10,932 nucleotides of DNA. Origin: Nocardioidaceae bacterium. Lineage in GTDB: Bacteria > Actinomycetota > Actinomycetes > Propionibacteriales > Nocardioidaceae. Under the pieces are notes generated by a model. It was given only the letters and a program-made list of their open reading frames with translations. It did no database searches and was not told the DNA's origin. Shown here piece by piece: positions 6,858 to 10,932 of the stretch (positions are counted from its first letter, which is position 1; each line of letters starts with the position of its first letter). The translations under genes and the position numbers were made by a program. The DNA lies in contig JAICRS010000093.1 in NCBI GenBank assembly GCA_025966335.1, forward strand, positions 1-10,932, read 5' to 3'.

Positions 6858-7688
6858 ATGAACGCGGGACAGGTGTCTGCCAAGGCGGACCAGCTCGGTC
6901 GCAAGGCCGACGACAGCGATGTGCTCGACCATGCGGTGCGGGTGGGCCTGGTGGCCTACGGCACCGTGCACCTGCTGATCGCCTGGCTGGCCGCGCAGCT
7001 CGCGCTCGGTGACGGAGCGGGTTCGGCCAGCGGTTCCGGGGCCCTCAGCGAGCTGGCGCAGAAGCCGTTCGGCCTGGTGCTGCTGTGGATCGTCGGGCTC
7101 GGCTTCTACGCGCTGGTGGCCTGGCAGCTGATCGAGGCGGCGCTCGGCCACCGGGACGAGGACGGCGCCAAGCGGTTGTTCTACCGGGCGAAGTCGGTGG
7201 GCAAGGCGATCATCTACGGCGTCCTGGGCACCAGCGCGCTGAAGATCGCGATCGGGTCCGGCGGCGCGGGCGGGGACGACACCGACACCCTGACCTCCCG
7301 GCTGATGGCGATGCCGTTCGGGTCGTGGCTCGTCGCGGCCGTCGGCGTGGGCGTGCTCGTGGTCGCCGGAGCCCATGTCTACAAGGGATTCACCGAGGAC
7401 TTCCGCGACGAGCTGAAGGTCAAGGGGCAGACCGGGAACAGCGGACGGCTCTACCGCGGGCTGGGCCGGGTCGGCTACGTCGCCAAGGGTGCGGCGCTGG
7501 CGGTGGTCGGCGGGCTGTTCGTGTACGCCGCCTGGACCCACGACCCGGAGGACTCCGGTGGGCTCGACCAGGCGCTGAAGACCGTGCTGGAGCAGCCGTT
7601 CGGGGCGCCGCTGCTGTTGCTGATCGCCGCCGGGCTGGCCTGCTACGGCCTGTTCTGCTTCGCGTGGGCGCGGCACCTTGACCGCTGA
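6858..7688 (+). CDS. DUF1206 integral membrane protein
   Basis: This 276-residue membrane protein belongs to the DUF1206 family, whose function is unknown. It contains three tandem copies of a two-helix unit, giving six predicted membrane spans. Unit 1 is about residues 25-96 (ARVG-like VRVGLVAYGTVHLL, then PFGLVLLWIVGLGFYAL). Unit 2 is about 108-180 (AKSVGKAIIYGVLG, then MPFGSWLVAAVGVGVLV). Unit 3 is about 198-272 (LGRVGYVAKGAALAVVGG, then QPFGAPLLLLIAAGLACYGL). The PFG signature recurs at 70, 153 and 247, which supports internal triplication. Length is normal for the family. The cytoplasmic N-terminus is charged. Its stop codon overlaps the start of the GNAT gene, so the two are likely one transcript. 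Annotation as DUF1206 is firm; transport or stress roles would be guesses. Confidence 0.92.
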   Translation: MNAGQVSAKADQLGRKADDSDVLDHAVRVGLVAYGTVHLLIAWLAAQLALGDGAGSASGSGALSELAQKPFGLVLLWIVGLGFYALVAWQLIEAALGHRDEDGAKRLFYRAKSVGKAIIYGVLGTSALKIAIGSGGAGGDDTDTLTSRLMAMPFGSWLVAAVGVGVLVVAGAHVYKGFTEDFRDELKVKGQTGNSGRLYRGLGRVGYVAKGAALAVVGGLFVYAAWTHDPEDSGGLDQALKTVLEQPFGAPLLLLIAAGLACYGLFCFAWARHLDR

Positions 7689-8208
7689 CGTCTTCTACGA
7701 GACCGAGCGCTGCCTGGTCCGCAACTGGGCGGCCGAGGACGCCGAGCGGGTGTTCGACATCTACCGCCGCTGGGAGGTCGCCAAGTGGCTCGGCGCGGAG
7801 CCGCAGGCGATGGAGTCAATGGACCAGGCGCACCGGATGGTGCAGCGGTGGGGCGAGCTGAACGTGGCCGAGCCGGACACGGGGCGCTGGGCGGTGGAGC
7901 GGAAGGCCGACGGCGTGGTCGCCGGGACGGTCATCCTGCTGCCGTTGCCCGACGGCGCCGGCGAGTTCGAGGTCGGCTGGCACTTCCACCCCGACTCGTG
8001 GGGTCAGGGGCTCGCCTCGGAGTCCGCCCGGGGCGCGATCGCGTGGGGTTTCGCCCGTGGTCTCGACGAGATCCTGGCCGTCGTACGCCCCGACAACGCG
8101 GCCTCGATCGCGGTCTGCCACCGATTGGGAATGACGCCGCTGGGTAGGACCACGAAGTACTACCAAGCTGAGCTCGAGCTCTTCCGGACCACTCCTGCGC
8201 CTGGCTGA
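7678..8208 (+). CDS. GNAT family N-acetyltransferase (RimJ/RimL type)
   Basis: The 176-residue protein is a GNAT acetyltransferase of the RimJ/RimL (Acetyltransf_3) kind, which transfers acetyl from acetyl-CoA to an amine on a protein or small molecule. The opening ETERCLVRNWAAEDAERVFDIYRRWEVAKWLG (8-39) is the usual start of that subfamily. Strand 4 and the CoA pyrophosphate loop are seen in FEVGWHFHPDSWGQGLASESARGAIAWGF (97-125), with GQGLAS as the Q/R-x-x-G-x-G/A equivalent. RPDNAASIAVCHRLGM (137-152) is the conserved C-terminal helix. The start is most likely TTG at 7678, which overlaps the DUF1206 stop by 11 bp. The next candidate, GTG at 7750, would delete the first strand. No good ribosome site is present, so translation is probably coupled to DUF1206. 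The acceptor substrate is unknown. Confidence 0.88.
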   Translation: MTADVFYETERCLVRNWAAEDAERVFDIYRRWEVAKWLGAEPQAMESMDQAHRMVQRWGELNVAEPDTGRWAVERKADGVVAGTVILLPLPDGAGEFEVGWHFHPDSWGQGLASESARGAIAWGFARGLDEILAVVRPDNAASIAVCHRLGMTPLGRTTKYYQAELELFRTTPAPG

Positions 8209-8242
8209 TCCTTGCCGGCGGCCGGCTGAGCTCGGCGCCGCG

Positions 8243-8249
8243 AGAGGAG
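8243..8249 (+). promoter_or_regulatory. Ribosome binding site of hydrolase gene
   Basis: AGAGGAG lies 4 bases before the ATG at 8254 (5 or more from the AGAGG core). It is a strong Shine-Dalgarno sequence that sets the hydrolase start. Confidence 0.8.
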
Positions 8250-8253
8250 AACC

Positions 8254-9063
8254 ATGGGTGAGATCAAGACCGACCTGGTCGTACGTCGCCACGGCCGGCC
8301 GCACAACGAGGCGCCGACGCTGGTCTTCCTGCACGGCCTGACCGACTCCGGCAGCGGCTGGCCCGGTGCTGTGGCCCACTGGGGCGGCGACTACGCGATC
8401 GTCACCGTCGACGCGCGCGGGCACGGCGAGTCGCCCCGGTTCACCCGCGAGCAGCTCGACCAGCACCCCGGCGACGTGATGGTCGAGGACGCGATCCACC
8501 TGCTCGAACAGCTCGGGGAGGCGCCGGTCGTGATCGGCCACTCGCTCGGTGGCGCGGTGGCGCTGACCACGGCGGTACGCCGACCCGATCTGGTCCGCGC
8601 CGTCGTCCTGGAGGACCCCGCTCCGCTCGCGCCGGACGAGAAGCAGCACGATCCCGCGCGTGGCGAGGAGCACCTGGCCGGGGTGAAGGAGAGCATCGCC
8701 GCCGGCGACGAGGCCGAGCTGCTCGAGGTGCGGCGGACCAAGCACCCGGACTGGGCCGAGGACGAGCTGCGCGCGACCGGCCGGGCCGAGCAGCAGATGG
8801 ACACCGACTACCTGGCCCACGGCGACTTCAAGCCGAGCACGCCGTGGCCGGAGCTGTTCGAGGAGCTGATCGTGCCGGTGCTCGTGGTCACCGGCGGCGC
8901 GATGGACGAGGTCTGCATCGACGACGAGCTGGAGAAGGGGATCGCCGACCTGGGCAACTCGAACGTGACCGTGACGCGGATCGAGGGCGCCGGCCACTGC
9001 ATCCGCCGCGACCAGCCGGAGAAGTTCTACGAGGTCGTCGACGCGTACCTCGCCACCCACTGA
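8254..9063 (+). CDS. Alpha/beta fold hydrolase
   Basis: The 269-residue protein is an alpha/beta hydrolase with a complete catalytic set. LVFLHGLTDSGSGW (23-36) holds the HG oxyanion motif, VDARGHGES (52-60) is the usual strand 4 segment, GHSLGGAVAL (95-104) is the nucleophile elbow with S97, VVTGGAMDEV (211-220) carries the likely acid D218, and GAGHCIRRDQPEKF (245-258) carries H248. The cap region (about 128-200) is rich in charged residues. There is no signal peptide, so it is cytoplasmic. Members hydrolyse esters, epoxides, haloalkanes or C-C bonds, or act as peroxidases. The motifs do not settle which, and GHSLGG does not favour the dehalogenases. The gene follows the GNAT gene by 45 bp, a gap holding a GCCGGC-type hairpin and a strong ribosome site. 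It is followed by a 392-bp gene-free region. Confidence 0.9.
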   Translation: MGEIKTDLVVRRHGRPHNEAPTLVFLHGLTDSGSGWPGAVAHWGGDYAIVTVDARGHGESPRFTREQLDQHPGDVMVEDAIHLLEQLGEAPVVIGHSLGGAVALTTAVRRPDLVRAVVLEDPAPLAPDEKQHDPARGEEHLAGVKESIAAGDEAELLEVRRTKHPDWAEDELRATGRAEQQMDTDYLAHGDFKPSTPWPELFEELIVPVLVVTGGAMDEVCIDDELEKGIADLGNSNVTVTRIEGAGHCIRRDQPEKFYEVVDAYLATH

Positions 9064-9101
9064 CTCCGCCCCTCGCCCCCACCCCCCCCCCACCCCGCCC
9101 C
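9064..9101. other. C-rich tract with G-quadruplex potential on minus strand
   Basis: Directly after the hydrolase stop are C-runs of 4, 5, 10, 4 and 4 (9069-9072, 9076-9080, 9082-9091, 9093-9096, 9098-9101) separated by one to three bases. The minus strand therefore has five closely spaced G-runs, enough for a G-quadruplex. It may slow polymerase or be hypermutable in run length. It is noncoding on present evidence. Confidence 0.7.
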
Positions 9102-9120
9102 GCCCGCAAGTTTTGCGGGC
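9102..9120 (+). terminator. Possible terminator hairpin after hydrolase gene
   Basis: An 8-bp perfect stem with a 3-base loop (GCCCGCAA, GTT, TTGCGGGC) lies 38 bases after the hydrolase stop codon. No U-tract follows, so it could be a stem-only actinobacterial terminator or just a repeat unit that happens to be palindromic. Confidence 0.4.
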
Positions 9121-9164
9121 CGAGCCGGCAGGGTTGGTGTGCCGAGCCGTCGCAAATGGCGGCC
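9102..9164 (-). repeat. Inverted array of three 22-bp repeat units
   Basis: Reading the minus strand, three units of the repeat seen at 9327-9414 stand head to tail: 9164-9144 (21 bp), 9143-9122 (22 bp) and 9121-9102 (20 bp, truncated). All share an initial GGC and the first two end in the CGGCTC core, with internal CGCMAAAC-type sequence conserved in part. The third unit is itself a perfect hairpin on the plus strand: GCCCGCAA (9102-9109), loop GTT, TTGCGGGC (9113-9120). Because the array is inverted relative to the downstream one, a transcript across 9102-9414 could fold into a long stem. Confidence 0.75.
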
Positions 9165-9214
9165 GTGTGGGCATGATCAGGCTCCGCCCAGCCTTCCGGG
9201 CTCAGTCCCCAGCG

Positions 9215-9251
9215 CCGTCGTACGACGTGCCACCACCTCGCCGTACGACGG
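9215..9251. repeat. Perfect 10-bp inverted repeat, operator-like
   Basis: CCGTCGTACG (9215-9224) and CGTACGACGG (9242-9251) are exact complements separated by 17 bp. The left arm also lies in a 12-bp perfect palindrome, CGTCGTACGACG (9216-9227). The pair of GTACGAC sites could be a double operator for a dimeric regulator or an RNA hairpin. It lies about 205 bp upstream of the channel gene. Confidence 0.65.
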
Positions 9252-9326
9252 CCGCCTGTCCCTCAACCCTGAACCACCCGGTCATCGCGACTGCTGGTGC
9301 GACTCGTTGTCTCCGAGCCGGCTGTC

Positions 9327-9414
9327 GGCCCGCCAAACCTGACGGCTCGGCCCGCCAAACGCGACGGCTCGGCACGCAAAACGCGACGGCTCGGGCCGCA
9401 AAACATGACGGCTC
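9327..9414 (+). repeat. Four tandem 22-bp repeats
   Basis: Four contiguous units (9327-9348, 9349-9370, 9371-9392, 9393-9414) have an identical length of 22 bp. Each begins GGC or GGG, has a CGCMAAAC centre and ends GACGGCTC. Differences cluster at the second quarter and just after the AAAC. The period is not a multiple of three and there are no spacers, so this is neither a coding repeat nor a CRISPR. It ends 29 bp before the -10-like TAACCT of the channel gene and may influence that promoter. Confidence 0.9.
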
Positions 9415-9443
9415 GGCGATGGGCCGAGGGCGCGGTCAGCCGC

Positions 9444-9449
9444 TAACCT
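9444..9449 (+). promoter_or_regulatory. Possible -10 element of channel gene
   Basis: TAACCT matches TANNNT and ends 6 bases before the ATG at 9456. No Shine-Dalgarno is present, so a leaderless start is likely. No good -35 is visible 16-18 bp upstream. Confidence 0.45.
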
Positions 9450-9455
9450 CGGTCC

Positions 9456-10109
9456 ATGCGGGTCGTCACGTTCGTCAAGCAGACACCCTGCGCGCTCCTC
9501 CTGCTGGCGCAGCTCGCCGGTGTTCTCCTCTACCCCTTCATGGAGGACTCGAGCGCCGGGCGCGCGGCCTTCGCGATGTTCGGCATCCTGGTGCTGGCGC
9601 TGGCGGTGATCGCGATCCGCGCGACACCGTTCCTGTCCTGGGTCAGCATGCTGATCGCGGCCCCGGCGATCGTCCTGCTCAGCATCCAGGTGTTCAGCGC
9701 CAGCGAGGGCCTGTTCGCGTGGTCCTCGGCCTTCGAGGCGGTGCTGTACTTCTACGCCGCGATGAGCATGCTGGCCTACATGCTCGAGGACAACCGGGTC
9801 ACCACCGACGAGCTGTTCGCGATCGGCGCGGTGTTCACGCTGCTCGCCTGGGCATTCGCCTTCGTGTACGTCGTCGTCCAGGCACTCGATCCGCAGAGTT
9901 TCACCGCGGAAGGCTCGGGTACACGGTCCTGGATGGAGCTCCTCTTCCTTTCCTTCACCACACTGTCGAGCACGGGGCTTTCGGATATCACGCCGGTGAG
10001 CGGACATGCCCGCAGTGTCGTCATGCTCGAACAGGTGGCCGGGATCTTCTACATCGCGATGGTGGTGACCAGGCTGGTCAGCCTGAACGCCGTGCGAAGC
10101 AGGCGCTGA
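9456..10109 (+). CDS. Ion-channel-like membrane protein, variant pore filter
   Basis: The 217-residue protein is predicted to have five spans (about 11-28, 37-55, 61-80, 91-110, 118-143), a pore loop and a final span (188-210). The C-terminal part, WMELLFLSFTTLSSTGLSDITPVSGHARSVVMLEQVAGIFYIAMVV in two blocks (159-177 and 178-203), has the layout of the Ion_trans_2 two-helix potassium channel pore: pore helix, TTLxSTG filter, D-I-x-P exit and inner helix. The filter reads T-G-L-S-D (173-177) instead of the canonical V-G-Y-G-D, so the second glycine and the tyrosine are missing. Selectivity for potassium therefore cannot be assumed. No voltage-sensor arginines and no C-terminal RCK domain are present. 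The ATG at 9456 is preceded by TAACCT. The stop is 3 bp before the next start, which suggests one operon. Confidence 0.8.
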   Translation: MRVVTFVKQTPCALLLLAQLAGVLLYPFMEDSSAGRAAFAMFGILVLALAVIAIRATPFLSWVSMLIAAPAIVLLSIQVFSASEGLFAWSSAFEAVLYFYAAMSMLAYMLEDNRVTTDELFAIGAVFTLLAWAFAFVYVVVQALDPQSFTAEGSGTRSWMELLFLSFTTLSSTGLSDITPVSGHARSVVMLEQVAGIFYIAMVVTRLVSLNAVRSRR

Positions 10110-10112
10110 CCG

Positions 10113-10932
10113 ATGCCGCTGAACAAGGAGCCACTCCCCCTCGAGCCCGACCCGCAGTCGGTCAAGCTGGCCCGGGAGTGGGTCGGCGACGTCCTGGAGC
10201 GGCTGGGTCGCGACGACCTCGTCGACGCCGCCGAGCTCGGAGTCTCCGAGCTGGTGACGAACGCGATCCTGCATGCCGACCCGCCGATCACGGTGCGCGT
10301 CCGGGGCACCCGCAGCCACCCGCGCGTCGAGGTGCGGGACCACTCGCAACACCCGCCCGAGGTCAACATCGAGATGACCGACGAGGAGCATCTTCTCTCC
10401 ACGATCGGCCGGGGCCTGGGCATCGTCGCCCTCTACTCATCGACCTGGGGCTCGGAGGTCGCGCCCGACGGGAAGACCGTCTGGTTCGAGCCGACCGCGG
10501 ACCTGCGCATCGACGGCGACCTGTCCGGGGACGTCTTCGACCTGGAGCAGACCGTCCACGAGCGGCTGGCAGAGGCCGGTGACCCCGAGGAGCTGGTGAC
10601 CATCCGGCTGTGTGGGATGCCGGTCCAGGTGTTCGCGCACTTCCGCAACCGGTACAGCGAGCTGCGTCGCGAGCTGCGGCTGCTCTCCCTCGGCCACGGC
10701 AACGACTACCCCGTGGCCCGTGAGCTGTCCGAGCTGTTCCTCCAGGTCGAGGCCGAGCGTCGACAGGCACAAGGGGTGAACCGGCTCGACGAGGCGATCG
10801 ATCGCGACGAGGACCAGGTGGACCTCGAGTACCTGGTGCCGCGCTCGACACCCGAGTCCATGGGCCGCCTGCTGGAGATGCTGGAGAAGGCCGACCGGTT
10901 CTGCCGCGAGCAGCGACTGTTGGCGTTGGCCG
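10113..10932 (+). CDS. RsbW-type HATPase domain protein, 3' partial
   Basis: The frame is open from ATG 10113 to the window edge, giving 273 residues. Residues 12-127 form an anti-sigma-factor-type GHKL ATPase: LGVSELVTNAILHA (42-55) is the N box with the Mg-binding N50, VEVRDHSQHPP (72-82) corresponds to the G1 box, and IGRGLGIVALYSSTWG (98-113) is the G2 box and lid, followed by KTVWFEP (121-127). RsbW-like kinases phosphorylate anti-anti-sigma partners, which is the probable role. Residues 140-273 are a helix-rich, charged extension (YSELRRELRLLSLGHG, EMLEKADRFCREQRLLALA) that I do not recognise with confidence; related actinobacterial proteins can carry a phosphatase or partner-binding region. 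The usual G1 glycine (DxGxG) is absent. Start lies 3 bp after the channel stop, with GAAGCAGG as a weak ribosome site. True length unknown. Confidence 0.85.
   Translation, partial: MPLNKEPLPLEPDPQSVKLAREWVGDVLERLGRDDLVDAAELGVSELVTNAILHADPPITVRVRGTRSHPRVEVRDHSQHPPEVNIEMTDEEHLLSTIGRGLGIVALYSSTWGSEVAPDGKTVWFEPTADLRIDGDLSGDVFDLEQTVHERLAEAGDPEELVTIRLCGMPVQVFAHFRNRYSELRRELRLLSLGHGNDYPVARELSELFLQVEAERRQAQGVNRLDEAIDRDEDQVDLEYLVPRSTPESMGRLLEMLEKADRFCREQRLLALA

Noticed and set aside
9327..9414. Regular short repeats suggestive of a CRISPR array
   Set aside because: The units are contiguous with no unique spacers, 22 bp is below the usual repeat length, and there are no cas genes.
9113..10582. Long plus-strand open frame through the repeats and the channel gene
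   Set aside because: It crosses noncoding repeats whose period is not a multiple of three, then runs out of phase with the channel and ATPase genes; composition is Arg/Gly/Pro-rich.

Overview
The window is chromosomal DNA from a GC-rich actinobacterium. Nearly every codon ends in G or C, and three genes point the same way: a mycothione reductase (mycothiol is made only by Actinobacteria), a DUF5709 protein and a DUF1206 membrane protein. A Nocardioidaceae-type host (Nocardioides or a relative) is my best guess, but that is inference. No phage, transposase, integrase, tRNA, rRNA or CRISPR is visible.

Layout. Bases 1-470 hold the 3' end of udgX, a uracil-DNA glycosylase of the covalent-trapping type. 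Bases 471-646 carry three copies of a palindrome at an exact 51-bp period. A small SRPBCC protein (647-1099) and an acidic DUF5709 protein (1168-1662) follow. The DUF5709 gene converges on a type II NADH dehydrogenase (1667-3169, minus). The ndh gene diverges across a 164-bp gap from mycothione reductase (3334-4731), and mtr converges on a PhoD-like phosphatase (4745-6403, minus). The phosphatase diverges across 47 bp from an NTF2/SnoaL-like protein (6451-6813). A same-strand run follows: DUF1206 membrane protein, GNAT acetyltransferase (overlapping DUF1206 by 11 bp) and an alpha/beta hydrolase (8254-9063).

The only long gene-free stretch is 9064-9455. It is dense with structure: a C-rich tract, three inverted units and then four direct units of a 22-bp repeat, and a 10-bp perfect inverted repeat between the two arrays. 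The window ends with a two-gene unit, a six-helix ion-channel-like protein with a non-canonical pore filter (9456-10109) and, 3 bp later, an RsbW-type ATPase protein that runs off the edge (10113 onward).

How the genes fit together. Most are housekeeping or stress genes: DNA repair (udgX), the respiratory chain (ndh), thiol redox balance (mtr), phosphate ester hydrolysis (PhoD) and a probable signalling pair (channel plus anti-sigma-type kinase). I see no classical defence or biosynthetic system. The items most worth following are the two repeat families, the channel/ATPase pair, the variant UdgX motif, and a recurring -10-like hexamer 6-7 bases before start codons that suggests leaderless transcription of several genes.
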